From Polytrichum commune (lineage: Eukaryota > Streptophyta > Polytrichopsida > Polytrichales > Polytrichaceae): DNA of 60,000 nt. Positions within the stretch are counted from its first letter, which is position 1. Every line of letters begins with the position of its first letter. The position numbers were made by a program, and so were the translations under genes. This document shows, piece after piece, positions 40,137-53,832 of the stretch. Location of the stretch: contig OX485806.1 of NCBI GenBank assembly GCA_950295325.1, positions 42,596,001 through 42,656,000 of the forward strand, written 5' to 3'. Below the pieces are notes generated by a model, which worked only from the letters and a program-made list of their open reading frames with translations, had not been told where the DNA came from and searched no databases.

Positions 40137-41858
40137 ATGGAAAGCCCACCCAATTTCATTCAAGTCGCCTGTAGAGCCCCTAACCAGATGACTGAACTGC
40201 AAGTAAAATGCATCACATATCTGCATTGCCAGGGGGTGCCGTTGGCGGCACCCTCTTCTGAGGCTACACAAAATTCACAAACCCTGCCCACTTTCATACA
40301 AGTGCAGCTATCTCACCTGACCACATGGCTGAATCCAAAGTCAAAAACAACACAAAGCAACCACCTTAGGCCCCCTACTTACATGGAAAGCCCACCCAAT
40401 TTCATTCAAGTGGCCTGTAGAGCCCCTAAGCAGATGACTGAACTGCAAGCAAAATACATCACATATCCGGCCTGCCAGGGGGTGCCGTTGGCGGCACCCT
40501 CTTCTGAGGCTACACAAAATTCACAAACCCTGCCCACTTTCATACAAGTGCAGCTATCTAACCTGACCACATGGCTGAATCCAAAGTCAAAAACAACACA
40601 AAGCAACCACCTTAGGCCCCCTACTTACATGGAAAGCCCACCCAATTTCATTCAAGTCGCCTGTAGAGCCCCTAACCAGATGACTGAACTGCAAGTAAAA
40701 TGCATCACATATCTGCACTGCCAGGGGGTGCCGTTGGCGGCACCCTCTTCTGAGGCTACACAAAATTCACAAACCCTGCCCACTTTCATACAAGTGCAGC
40801 TATCTAACCTGACCACATGGCTGAATCCAAAGTCAAAAACAACACAAAGCAACCACCTTAGGCCCCCTACTTACATGGAAAGCCCACCCAATTTCATTCA
40901 AGTCGCCTGTAGAGCCCCTAACCAGATGACTGAACTGCAAGTAAAATGCATCACATATCTGCACTGCCAGGGGGTGCCGTTGGCGGCACCCTCTTCTGAG
41001 GCTACACAAAATTAACAAACCCTGCCCACTTTCATACAAGTGCAGCTATCTAACCTGACCACATGGCTGAATCCAAAGTCAAAAACAACACAAAGCAACC
41101 ACCTTAGGCCCCCTACTTACATGGAAAGCCCACCCAATTTCATTCCAGTAGCCTGTAGGACCCCTAACCAGATGACTGAACTGCAAGTAAAATGCATCAC
41201 ATATCTGCACTGCCAGGGGGTGCCGTTGGCGGCACCCTCTTCTGAGGCTAAACAAAATTCACAAACCCTGCCCACTTTCATACAAGTGCAGCTATCTAAC
41301 CTGACCACATGGCTGAATCCAAAGTCAAAAACAACACAAAGCAACCACCTTAGCCCCCTTACTTACATGGAAAGCCCACCCAATTTCATTCAAGTCGCCT
41401 GTAGAGCCCCTAACCAGATGACTGAACTGCAAGTAAAATGCATCACATATCTGCACTGCCAGGGGGTGCCGTTGGCGGCACCCTCTTCTGAGGCTACACA
41501 AAATTCACAAACCCTGCCCACTTTCATACAAGTGCAGCTATCTAACCTGACCACATGGCTGAATCCAAAGTCAAAAACAACACAAAGCAACCACCTTAGC
41601 CCCCTTACTTACATGGAAAGCCCACCCAATTTCATTCAAGTCGCCTGTAGAGCCCCTAACCAGATCACTGAACTGGAAGTAAAATACATCACATATCTGG
41701 CCTGGCAGGGGGTGCCGTTGGCGGCACCCTCTTCTGAGGCTACACAAAATTCACAAACCCTGCCCACTTTCATACAAGTGCAGCTATCTAACCTGACCTG
41801 ATGGCTGAATCCAAAGTCAAAAACAACACAAAGCAACCACCTTAGGCCCCCTACTTAC

Positions 41859-42104
41859 ATGGAAAGCTTACCCAATTTCATTCAAGTCGCCTGTAGAGCC
41901 CCTAAGCAGATGACTGAACTGCAAGCAAAATACATCACATATCTGGCCTGCCAGGGGGGTGCCGTTGGCGGCACCCTCTTCTGAGGCTAAACAAAATTCA
42001 CAAACCCTGCCCACTTTCATACAAGTGCAGCTATCTCACCTGACCACATGGCTGAATCCAAAGTCAAAAACAACACAAAGCAACCACCTTAGCCCCCTAC
42101 TTAC
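41859..42104 (+). repeat. HindIII unit with +1 G and -1 C
   Basis: The unit carries the HindIII site, six-G run and GGCTAAACAAA of its type. It then has ATCTCACC and loses one C in CTTAGCCCCCTACTT (about 42093), so its length returns to 246 bp and the unit phase is restored. It is the only deletion outside domain I. Confidence 0.85.
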
Positions 42105-42596
42105 ATGGAAAGCCCACCCAATTTCATTCAAGTCGCCTGTAGAGCCCCTAACCAGATGACTGAACTGCAAGTAAAATGCATCACATATCTGCATTGCCAG
42201 GGGGTGCCGTTGGCGGCACCCTCTTCTGAGGCTACACAAAATTCACAAACCCTGCCCACTTTCATACAAGTGCAGCTATCTAACCTGACCACATGGCTGA
42301 ATCCAAAGTCAAAAACAACACAAAGCAACCACCTTAGGCCCCCTACTTACATGGAAAGCCCACCCAATTTCATTCAAGTCGCCTGTAGAGCCCCTAAGCA
42401 GATGACTGAACTGCAAGTAAAATGCATCACATATCTGCACTGCCAGGGGGTGCCGTTGGCGGCACCCTCTTCTGAGGCTACACAAAATTCACAAACCCTG
42501 CCCACTTTCATACAAGTGCAGCTATCTCACCTGACCACATGGCTGAATCCAAAGTCAAAAACAACACAAAGCAACCACCTTAGGCCCCCTACTTAC

Positions 42597-43088
42597 ATGG
42601 AAAGCCCACCCAATTTCATTCCAGTAGCCTGTAGGACCCCTAACCAGATGACTGAACTGCAAGCAAAATACATCACATATCTGGCACGGCAGGGGGTGCC
42701 GTTGGCGGCACCCTCTTCTGAGGCTACACAAAATTCACAAACCCTGCCCACTTTCATACAAGTGCAGCTATCTCACCTGACCACATGGCTGAATCCAAAG
42801 TCAAAAACAACACAAAGCAACCACCTTAGGCCCCCTACTTACATGGAAAGCCCACCCAATTTCATTCCAGTAGCCTGTAGGACCCCTAACCAGATGACTG
42901 AACTGCAAGCAAAATACATCACATATCTGGCACGGCAGGGGGTGCCGTTGGCGGCACCCTCTTCTGAGGCTACACAAAATTCACAAACCCTGCCCACTTT
43001 CATACAAGTGCAGCTATCTCACCTGACCACATGGCTGAATCCAAAGTCAAAAACAACACAAAGCAACCACCTTAGCCCCCTTACTTAC
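42597..43088 (+). repeat. Two adjacent near-identical CTGGCACGGCAG units
   Basis: Both units have CCAGTAGCC, AACCAG, CAAGCAAAATAC, CTGGCACGGCAG and ATCTCACC. The one visible difference is the end, CTTAGGCCCCC against CTTAGCCCCCTT. Single units of this type sit at 28819 and 45057 in the same context, between an AAGCAG/ATCTCACC unit and an ATCACTGAACTGGAA/TGA unit. The doubled copy here is therefore a local one-unit duplication. Confidence 0.85.
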
Positions 43089-43334
43089 ATGGAAAGCCCA
43101 CCCAATTTCATTCAAGTCGCCTGTAGAGCCCCTAACCAGATCACTGAACTGGAAGTAAAATACATCACATATCTGGCTTGCCAGGGGGTGCCGTTGGCGG
43201 CACCCTCTTCTGAGGCTACACAAAATTCACAAACCCTGCCCACTTTCATACAAGTGCAGCTATCCAACCTGACCTGATGGCTGAATCCAAAGTCAAAAAC
43301 AACACAAAGCAACCACCTTAGGCCCCCTACTTAC

Positions 43335-43580
43335 ATGGAAAGCTTACCCAATTTCATTCAAGTCGCCTGTAGAGCCCCTAAGCAGATGACTGAACTGCAA
43401 GTAAAATGCATCACATATCTGCACTGCCAGGGGGTGCCGTTGGCGGCACCCTCTTCTGAGGCTACACAAAATTCACAAACCCTGCCCACTTTCATACAAG
43501 TGCAGCTATCTAACCTGACCACATGGCTGAATCCAAAGTCAAAAACAACACAAAGCAACCACCTTAGCCCCCTTACTTAC
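43335..43580 (+). repeat. Hybrid HindIII unit without extra G, second example
   Basis: The structure matches the unit at 39891: HindIII site at the left end, then CAAGTAAAATGC, CTGCACTGCC, a five-G run and GGCTACACAAA. It ends CTTAGCCCCCTTACTT, as does the unit at 39891, so the two copies are probably related by descent and not by two separate exchanges. Confidence 0.85.
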
Positions 43581-45713
43581 ATGGAAAGCCCACCCAATTT
43601 CATTGCAGTAGCCTGTAGGACCCCTAAGCAGATGACTGAACTCCAATCAAAATACATCACATATTTGGCCTGCCAGGGGGTGCCGTTGGCGGCACCCTCT
43701 TCTGAGGCTACACAAAATTCACAAACCCTGCCCACTTTCATACAAGTGCAGCTATCTCACCTGACCACATGGCTGAATCCAAAGTCAAAAACAACACAAA
43801 GCAACCACCTTAGGCCCCCTACTTACATGGAAAGCCCACCCAATTTCATTCAAGTCGCCTGTAGAGCCCCTAAGCAGATGACTGAACTGCAAGTAAAATG
43901 CATCACATATCTGCACTGCCAGGGGGTGCCGTTGGCGGCACCCTCTTCTGAGGCTACACAAAATTCATAAACCCTGCCCACTTTCATACAAGTGCAGCTA
44001 TCTAACCTGACCACATGGCTGAATCCAAAGTCAAAAACAACACAAAGCAACCACCTTAGGCCCCCTACTTACATGGAAAGCCCACCCAATTTCATTCAAG
44101 TCGCCTGTAGAGCCCCTAAGCAGATGACTGAACTGCAAGTAAAATGCATCACATATCTGCACTGCCAGGGGGTGCCGTTGGCGGCACCCTCTTCTGAGGC
44201 TACACAAAATTCACAAACCCTGCCCACTTTCATACAAGTGCAGCTATCTCACCTGACCACATGGCTGAATCCAAAGTCAAAAACAACACAAAGCAACCAC
44301 CTTAGGCCCCCTACTTACATGGAAAGCCCACCCAATTTCATTCCAGTAGCCTGTAGGACCCCTAACCAGATGACTGAACTGCAAGTAAAATGCATCACAT
44401 ATCTGCACTGCCAGGGGGTGCCGTTGGCGGCACCCTCTTCTGAGGCTACACAAAATTCGCAAACCCTGCCCACTTTCATACAAGTGCAGCTATCTAACCT
44501 GACCACATGGCTGAATCCAAAGTCAAAAACAACACAAAGCAACCACCTTAGCCCCCCTACTTACATGGAAAGCCCACCCAATTTCATTGGAGTAGCCTGT
44601 AGGACCCCTAAGCAGATGACTGAACTCCAATCAAAATACATCACATATTTGGCCTGCCAGGGGGTGCCGTTGGCGGCACCCTCTTCTGAGGCTACACAAA
44701 ATTCACAAACCCTGCCCACTTTCATACAAGTGCAGCTATCTAACCTGACCACATGGCTGAATCCAAAGTCAAAAACAACACAAAGCAACCACCTTAGGGC
44801 CCCTACTTACATGGAAAGCCCACCCAATTTCATTCAAGTCGCCTGTAGAGCCCCTAAGCAGATGACTGAACTGCAGGTAAAATGCATCACATATCTGCAC
44901 TGCCAGGGGGTGCCGTTGGCGGCACCCTCTTCTGAGGCTACACAAAATTCACAAACCCTGCCCACTTTCATACAAGTGCAGCTATCTCACCTGACCACAT
45001 GGCTGAATCCAAAGTCAAAAACAACACAAAGCAACCACCTTAGGCCCCCTACTTACATGGAAAGCCCACCCAATTTCATTCCAGTAGCCTGTAGGACCCC
45101 TAACCAGATGACTGAACTGCAAGCAAAATACATCACATATCTGGCACGGCAGGGGGTGCCGTTGGCGGCACCCTCTTCTGAGGCTACACAAAATTCACAA
45201 ACCCTGCCCACTTTCATACAAGTGCAGCTATCTCACCTGACCACATGGCTGAATCCAAAGTCAAAAACAACACAAAGCAACCACCTTAGCCCCCTTACTT
45301 ACATGGAAAGCCCACCCAATTTCATTCAAGTCGCCTGTAGAGCCCCTAACCAGATCACTGAACTGGAAGTAAAATACATCACATATCTGGCCTGCCAGGG
45401 GGTGCCGTTGGCGGCACCCTCTTCTGAGGCTACACAAAATTCACAAACCCTGCCCACTTTCATACAAGTGCAGCTATCCAACCTGACCTGATGGCTGAAT
45501 CCAAAGTCAAAAACAACACAAAGCAACCACCTTAGGCCCCCTACTTACATGGAAAGCCCACCCAATTTCATTCAAGTCGCCTGTAGAGCCCCTAAGCAGA
45601 TGACTGAACTGCAAGTAAAATGCATCACATATCTGCACTGCCAGGGGGTGCCGTTGGCGGCACCCTCTTCTGAGGCTACACAAAATTCATAAACCCTGCC
45701 CACTTTCATACAA

Positions 45714-48700
45714 GTGCAGCTATCTCACCTGACCACATGGCTGAATCCAAAGTCAAAAACAACACAAAGCAACCACCTTAGGCCCCCTACTTACATGGAA
45801 AGCCCACCCAATTTCATTCAAGTCGCCTGTAGAGCCCCTAACCAGATGACTGAACTGCAAGTAAAATGCATCACATATCTGCACTGCCAGGGGGTGCCGT
45901 TGGCGGCACCCTCTTCTGAGGCTACACAAAATTCACAAACCCTGCCCACTTTCATACAAGTGCAGCTATCTCACCTGACCACATGGCTGAATCCAAAGTC
46001 AAAAACAACACAAAGCAACCACCTTAGGCCCCCTACTTACATGGAAAGCCCACCCAATTTCATTCCAGTAGCCTGTAGGACCCCTAACCAGATGACTGAA
46101 CTGCAAGTAAAATGCATCACATATCTGCACTGCCAGGGGGTGCCGTTGGCGGCACCCTCTTCTGAGGCTACACAAACTTCGCAAACCCTGCCCACTTTCA
46201 TACAAGTGCAGCTATCTAACCTGACCACATGGCTGAATCCAAAGTCAAAAACAACACAAAGCAACCACCTTAGGCCCCCTACTTACATGGAAAGCCCACC
46301 CAATTTCATTCCAGTAGCCTGTAGGACCCCTAACCAGATGACTGAACTGCAAGTAAAATGCATCACATATCTGCACTGCCAGGGGGTGCCGTTGGCGGCA
46401 CCCTCTTCTGAGGCTACACAAAATTCGCAAACCCTGCCCACTTTCATACAAGTGCAGCTATCTAACCTGACCACATGGCTGAATCCAAAGTCAAAAACAA
46501 CACAAAGCAACCACCTTAGCCCCCCTACTTACATGGAAAGCCCACCCAATTTCATTGCAGTAGCCTGTAGGACCCCTAAGCAGATGACTGAACTCCAATC
46601 AAAATACATCACATATTTGGCCTGCCAGGGGGTGCCGTTGGCGGCACCCTCTTCTGAGGCTACACAAAATTCACAAACCCTGCCCACTTTCATACAAGTG
46701 CAGCTATCTAACCTGACCACATGGCTGAATCCAAAGTCAAAAACAACACAAAGCAACCACCTTAGGCCCCCTACTTACATGGAAAGCCCACCCAATTTCA
46801 TTCAAGTCGCCTGTAGAGCCCCTAAGCAGATGACTGAACTGCAAGTAAAATGCATCACATATCTGCACTGCCAGGGGGTGCCGTTGGCGGCACCCTCTTC
46901 TGAGGCTACACAAACTTCGCAAACCCTGCCCACTTTCATACAAGTGCAGCTATCTAACCTGACCACATGGCTGAATCCAAAGTCAAAAACAACACAAAGC
47001 AACCCCCTTAGGCCCCCTACTTACATGGAAAGCCCACCCAATTTCATTCAAGTAGCCTGTAGTTCCCCTAAGCAGATGACTGAACTGCAAGTAAAATGCA
47101 TCACATATCTGCACTGCCAGGGGGTGCCGTTGGCGGCACCCTCTTCTGAGGCTACACAAAATTCGCAAACCCTGCCCACTTTCATACAAGTGCAGCTATC
47201 TAACCTGACCACATGGCTGAATCCAAAGTCAAAAACAACACAAAGCAACCACCTTAGGCCCCCTACTTACATGGAAAGCCCACCCAATTTCATTGCAGTA
47301 GCCTGTAGGACCCCTAAGCAGATGACTGAACTCCAATCAAAATACATCACATATTTGGCCTGCCAGGGGGTGCCGTTGGCGGCACCCTCTTCTGAGGCTA
47401 CACAAAATTCACAAACCCTGCCCACTTTCATACAAGTGCAGCTATCTAACCTGACCACATGGCTGAATCCAAAGTCAAAAACAACACAAAGCAACCACCT
47501 TAGGCCCCCTACTTACATGGAAAGCCCACCCAATTTCATTCAAGTCGCCTGTAGAGCCCCTAAGCAGATGACTGAACTGCAAGTAAAATGCATCACATAT
47601 CTGCACTGCCAGGGGGTGCCGTTGGCGGCACCCTCTTCTGAGGCTACACAAAATTCACAAACCCTGCCCACTTTCATACAAGTGCAGCTATCTAACCTGA
47701 CCACATGGCTGAATCCAAAGTCAAAAACAACACAAAGCAACCACCTTAGGCCCCCTACTTACATGGAAAGCCCACCCAATTTCATTCCAGTAGCCTGTAG
47801 GACCCCTAAGCAGATGACTGAACTGCAAGTAAAATGCATCACATATCTGCACTGCCAGGGGGTGCCGTTGGCGGCACCCTCTTCTGAGGCTACACAAACT
47901 TCGCAAACCCTGCCCACTTTCATACAAGTGCAGCTATCTAACCTGACCACATGGCTGAATCCAAAGTCAAAAACAACACAAAGCAACCCCCTTAGGCCCC
48001 CTACTTACATGGAAAGCCCACCCAATTTCATTCAAGTCGCCTGTAGAGCCCCTAACCAGATGACTGAACTGCAAGTAAAATGCATCACATATCTGCACTG
48101 CCAGGGGGTGCCGTTGGCGGCACCCTCTTCTGAGGCTACACAAAATTCACAAACCCTGCCCACTTTCATACAAGTGCAGCTATCTAACCTGACCACATGG
48201 CTGAATCCAAAGTCAAAAACAACACAAAGCAACCACCTTAGGCCCCCTACTTACATGGAAAGCCCACCCAATTTCATTCAAGTCGCCTGTAGAGCCCCTA
48301 ACCAGATGACTGAACTGCAAGTAAAATGCATCACATATCTGCACTGCCAGGGGGTGCCGTTGGCGGCACCCTCTTCTGAGGCTACACAAAATTCACAAAC
48401 CCTGCCCACTTTCATACAAGTGCAGCTATCTAACCTGACCACATGGCTGAATCCAAAGTCAAAAACAACACAAAGCAACCACCTTAGCCCCCCTACTTAC
48501 ATGGAAAGCCCACCCAATTTCATTCCAGTGGCCTGTAGGACCCCTAAGCAGATGACTGAACTGCAAGCAAAATACATCACATATCTGGCCTGCCAGGGGG
48601 TGCCGTTGGCGGCACCCTCTTCTGAGGCTACACAAAATTCACAAACCCTGCCCACTTTCATACAAGTGCAGCTATCTAACCTGACCACATGGCTGAATCC

Positions 48701-48935
48701 AAAGTCAAAAACAACACAAAGCAACCACCTTAGCCCCCCTACTTACATGGAAAGCCCACCCAATTTCATTCAAGTCGCCTGTAGAGCCCCTAACCAGATC
48801 ACTGAACTGGAAGTAAAATACATCACATATCTGGCCTGGCAGGGGGTGCCGTTGGCGGCACCCTCTTCTGAGGCTACACAAAATTCACAAACCCTGCCCA
48901 CTTTCATACAAGTGCAGCTATCTAACCTGACCTGA
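45714..48935 (+). other. Repeat-generated open frame, 1073 codons, not accepted as a gene
   Basis: The open stretch lies between the TAA unit at 45549 and the TGA unit at 48747. Its counterpart at 53833-57054 has exactly the same length because both lie in the duplicated 17-unit segment. The equal length therefore follows from the duplication and is not independent evidence for coding. Confidence 0.3.
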
Positions 48936-48992
48936 TGGCTGAATCCAAAGTCAAAAACAACACAAAGCAACCACCTTAGGCCCCCTACTTAC

Positions 48993-49239
48993 ATGGAAAG
49001 CTTACCCAATTTCATTCAAGTCGCCTGTAGAGCCCCTAAGCAGATGACTGAACTGCAAGCAAAATACATCACATATCTGGCCTGCCAGGGGGGTGCCGTT
49101 GGCGGCACCCTCTTCTGAGGCTAAACAAAATTCACAAACCCTGCCCACTTTCATACAAGTGCAGCTATCTAACCTGACCACATGGCTGAATCCAAAGTCA
49201 AAAACAACACAAAGCAACCACCTTAGGCCCCCTACTTAC
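48993..49239 (+). repeat. HindIII unit with extra G (247 bp)
   Basis: The unit has the HindIII site, six-G run and GGCTAAACAAA, preceded by a TGA unit and followed by a TAA unit. It marks the shared boundary inside the 17-unit segment and has its counterpart 8119 bp downstream at 57112. Confidence 0.9.
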
Positions 49240-51945
49240 ATGGAAAGCCCACCCAATTTCATTCAAGTCGCCTGTAGAGCCCCTAAGCAGATGACTGAAC
49301 TGCAAGTAAAATGCATCACATATCTGCACTGCCAGGGGGTGCCGTTGGCGGCACCCTCTTCTGAGGCTACACAAAATTCATAAACCCTGCCCACTTTCAT
49401 ACAAGTGCAGCTATCTCACCTGACCACATGGCTGAATCCAAAGTCAAAAACAACACAAAGCAACCACCTTAGGCCCCCTACTTACATGGAAAGCCCACCC
49501 AATTTCATTCAAGTCGCCTGTAGAGCCCCTAAGCAGATGACTGAACTGCAAGTAAAATGCATCACATATCTGCACTGCCAGGGGGTGCCGTTGGCGGCAC
49601 CCTCTTCTGAGGCTACACAAAATTCACAAACCCTGCCCACTTTCATACAAGTGCAGCTATCTCACCTGACCACATGGCTGAATCCAAAGTCAAAAACAAC
49701 ACAAAGCAACCACCTTAGGCCCCCTACTTACATGGAAAGCCCACCCAATTTCATTCCAGTAGCCTGTAGGACCCCTAACCAGATGACTGAACTGCAAGTA
49801 AAATGCATCACATATCTGCACTGCCAGGGGGTGCCGTTGGCGGCACCCTCTTCTGAGGCTACACAAAATTCACAAACCCTGCCCACTTTCATACAAGTGC
49901 AGCTATCTCACCTGACCACATGGCTGAATCCAAAGTCAAAAACAACACAAAGCAACCACCTTAGGCCCCCTACTTACATGGAAAGCCCACCCAATTTCAT
50001 TCCAGTAGCCTGTAGGACCCCTAACCAGATGACTGAACTGCAAGTAAAATGCATCACATATCTGCACTGCCAGGGGGTGCCGTTGGCGGCACCCTCTTCT
50101 GAGGCTACACAAACTTCGCAAACCCTGCCCACTTTCATACAAGTGCAGCTATCTAACCTGACCACATGGCTGAATCCAAAGTCAAAAACAACACAAAGCA
50201 ACCCCCTTAGGCCCCCTACTTACATGGAAAGCCCACCCAATTTCATTCCAGTAGCCTGTAGGACCCCTAACCAGATGACTGAACTGCAAGTAAAATGCAT
50301 CACATATCTGCACTGCCAGGGGGTGCCGTTGGCGGCACCCTCTTCTGAGGCTACACAAAATTCGCAAACCCTGCCCACTTTCATACAAGTGCAGCTATCT
50401 AACCTGACCACATGGCTGAATCCAAAGTCAAAAACAACACAAAGCAACCACCTTAGCCCCCCTACTTACATGGAAAGCCCACCCAATTTCATTGCAGTAG
50501 CCTGTAGGACCCCTAAGCAGATGACTGAACTCCAATCAAAATACATCACATATTTGGCCTGCCAGGGGGTGCCGTTGGCGGCACCCTCTTCTGAGGCTAC
50601 ACAAAATTCACAAACCCTGCCCACTTTCATACAAGTGCAGCTATCTAACCTGACCACATGGCTGAATCCAAAGTCAAAAACAACACAAAGCAACCACCTT
50701 AGGCCCCCTACTTACATGGAAAGCCCACCCAATTTCATTCAAGTCGCCTGTAGAGCCCCTAAGCAGATGACTGAACTGCAGGCAAAATACATCACATATC
50801 TGCACTGCCAGGGGGTGCCGTTGGCGGCACCCTCTTCTGAGGCTACACAAACTTCGCAAACCCTGCCCACTTTCATACAAGTGCAGCTATCTAACCTGAC
50901 CACATGGCTGAATCCAAAGTCAAAAACAACACAAAGCAACCCCCTTAGGCCCCCTACTTACATGGAAAGCCCACCCAATTTCATTCAAGTCGCCTGTAGA
51001 GCCCCTAACCAGATGACTGAACTGCAAGTAAAATGCATCACATATCTGCACTGCCAGGGGGTGCCGTTGGCGGCACCCTCTTCTGAGGCTACACAAAATT
51101 CACAAACCCTGCCCACTTTCATACAAGTGCAGCTATCTAACCTGACCACATGGCTGAATCCAAAGTCAAAAACAACACAAAGCAACCACCTTAGCCCCCC
51201 TACTTACATGGAAAGCCCACCCAATTTCATTCAAGTCGCCTGTAGAGCCCCTAAGCAGATGACTGAACTGCAAGTAAAATGCATCACATATCTGCACTGC
51301 CAGGGGGTGCCGTTGGCGGCACCCTCTTCTGAGGCTACACAAAATTCATAAACCCTGCCCACTTTCATACAAGTGCAGCTATCTCACCTGACCACATGGC
51401 TGAATCCAAAGTCAAAAACAACACAAAGCAACCACCTTAGGCCCCCTACTTACATGGAAAGCCCACCCAATTTCATTCAAGTCGCCTGTAGAGCCCCTAA
51501 GCAGATGACTGAACTGCAAGTAAAATGCATCACATATCTGCACTGCCAGGGGGTGCCGTTGGCGGCACCCTCTTCTGAGGCTACACAAAATTCACAAACC
51601 CTGCCCACTTTCATACAAGTGCAGCTATCTCACCTGACCACATGGCTGAATCCAAAGTCAAAAACAACACAAAGCAACCACCTTAGGCCCCCTACTTACA
51701 TGGAAAGCCCACCCAATTTCATTCCAGTAGCCTGTAGGACCCCTAACCAGATGACTGAACTGCAAGTAAAATGCATCACATATCTGCACTGCCAGGGGGT
51801 GCCGTTGGCGGCACCCTCTTCTGAGGCTACACAAACTTCGCAAACCCTGCCCACTTTCATACAAGTGCAGCTATCTAACCTGACCACATGGCTGAATCCA
51901 AAGTCAAAAACAACACAAAGCAACCCCCTTAGGCCCCCTACTTAC

Positions 51946-53421
51946 ATGGAAAGCCCACCCAATTTCATTCCAGTAGCCTGTAGGACCCCTAACCAGATGA
52001 CTGAACTGCAAGTAAAATGCATCACATATCTGCACTGCCAGGGGGTGCCGTTGGCGGCACCCTCTTCTGAGGCTACACAAAATTCGCAAACCCTGCCCAC
52101 TTTCATACAAGTGCAGCTATCTAACCTGACCACATGGCTGAATCCAAAGTCAAAAACAACACAAAGCAACCACCTTAGCCCCCTTACTTACATGGAAAGC
52201 CCACCCAATTTCATTGCAGTAGCCTGTAGGACCCCTAAGCAGATGACTGAACTCCAATCAAAATACATCACATATTTGGCCTGCCAGGGGGTGCCGTTGG
52301 CGGCACCCTCTTCTGAGGCTACACAAAATTCACAAACCCTGCCCACTTTCATACAAGTGCAGCTATCTAACCTGACCACATGGCTGAATCCAAAGTCAAA
52401 AACAACACAAAGCAACCACCTTAGGCCCCCTACTTACATGGAAAGCCCACCCAATTTCATTCAAGTCGCCTGTAGAGCCCCTAAGCAGATGACTGAACTG
52501 CAAGTAAAATGCATCACATATCTGCACTGCCAGGGGGTGCCGTTGGCGGCACCCTCTTCTGAGGCTACACAAACTTCGCAAACCCTGCCCACTTTCATAC
52601 AAGTGCAGCTATCTAACCTGACCACATGGCTGAATCCAAAGTCAAAAACAACACAAAGCAACCCCCTTAGGCCCCCTACTTACATGGAAAGCCCACCCAA
52701 TTTCATTCCAGTAGCCTGTAGGACCCCTAACCAGATGACTGAACTGCAAGTAAAATGCATCACATATCTGCACTGCCAGGGGGTGCCGTTGGCGGCACCC
52801 TCTTCTGAGGCTACACAAAATTCGCAAACCCTGCCCACTTTCATACAAGTGCAGCTATCTAACCTGACCACATGGCTGAATCCAAAGTCAAAAACAACAC
52901 AAAGCAACCACCTTAGCCCCCCTACTTACATGGAAAGCCCACCCAATTTCATTGCAGTAGCCTGTAGGACCCCTAAGCAGATGACTGAACTCCAATCAAA
53001 ATACATCACATATTTGGCCTGCCAGGGGGTGCCGTTGGCGGCACCCTCTTCTGAGGCTACACAAAATTCACAAACCCTGCCCACTTTCATACAAGTGCAG
53101 CTATCTAACCTGACCACATGGCTGAATCCAAAGTCAAAAACAACACAAAGCAACCACCTTAGGCCCCCTACTTACATGGAAAGCCCACCCAATTTCATTC
53201 AAGTCGCCTGTAGAGCCCCTAAGCAGATGACTGAACTGCAAGTAAAATGCATCACATATCTGCACTGCCAGGGGGTGCCGTTGGCGGCACCCTCTTCTGA
53301 GGCTACACAAACTTCGCAAACCCTGCCCACTTTCATACAAGTGCAGCTATCTAACCTGACCACATGGCTGAATCCAAAGTCAAAAACAACACAAAGCAAC
53401 CCCCTTAGGCCCCCTACTTAC
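51946..53421 (+). repeat. Trimer module (738 bp) in two tandem copies
   Basis: Units 51946, 52192 and 52438 repeat as 52684, 52930 and 53176. The order is CCAGTAGCC with AATTCGCAA; GCAGTAGCC with CTCCAATCA and CATATTTGG; CAAGTCGCC/AAGCAG with CTTCGCAA and AAGCAACCCCC. The difference I noticed between the copies is CTTAGCCCCCTTACTT against CTTAGCCCCCCTACTT at the end of the first unit. A 738-bp period therefore lies on top of the 246-bp period. Confidence 0.88.
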
Positions 53422-53832
53422 ATGGAAAGCCCACCCAATTTCATTCAAGTCGCCTGTAGAGCCCCTAACCAGATGACTGAACTGCAAGTAAAATGCATCA
53501 CATATCTGCACTGCCAGGGGGTGCCGTTGGCGGCACCCTCTTCTGAGGCTACACAAAATTCACAAACCCTGCCCACTTTCATACAAGTGCAGCTATCTAA
53601 CCTGACCACATGGCTGAATCCAAAGTCAAAAACAACACAAAGCAACCACCTTAGGCCCCCTACTTACATGGAAAGCCCACCCAATTTCATTCAAGTCGCC
53701 TGTAGAGCCCCTAAGCAGATGACTGAACTGCAAGTAAAATGCATCACATATCTGCACTGCCAGGGGGTGCCGTTGGCGGCACCCTCTTCTGAGGCTACAC
53801 AAAATTCATAAACCCTGCCCACTTTCATACAA

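Larger units (their letters stand above)
45549..49731 (+). repeat. 17-unit segment of long-range repeat, copy 1
   Basis: It starts with a TAA unit (45549), runs through thirteen units to a TGA unit (48747), then a HindIII/extra-G unit (48993), a TAA unit (49240) and an AAGCAG/ATCTCACC unit (49486). Unit types match the segment 53668-57850 position by position at an offset of 8119 bp (33 units plus one inserted base), apart from a few replaced units, notably the one at 47025. That unit carries CTGTAGTTCCCC, which in copy 2 sits three units later, at 55882. Confidence 0.85.

Noticed and set aside
44790-44806. Telomere-like TTAGGG
   Set aside because: It is a single hexamer produced by one substitution (CTTAGGGCCCC instead of CTTAGGCCCCC) and is not tandem.
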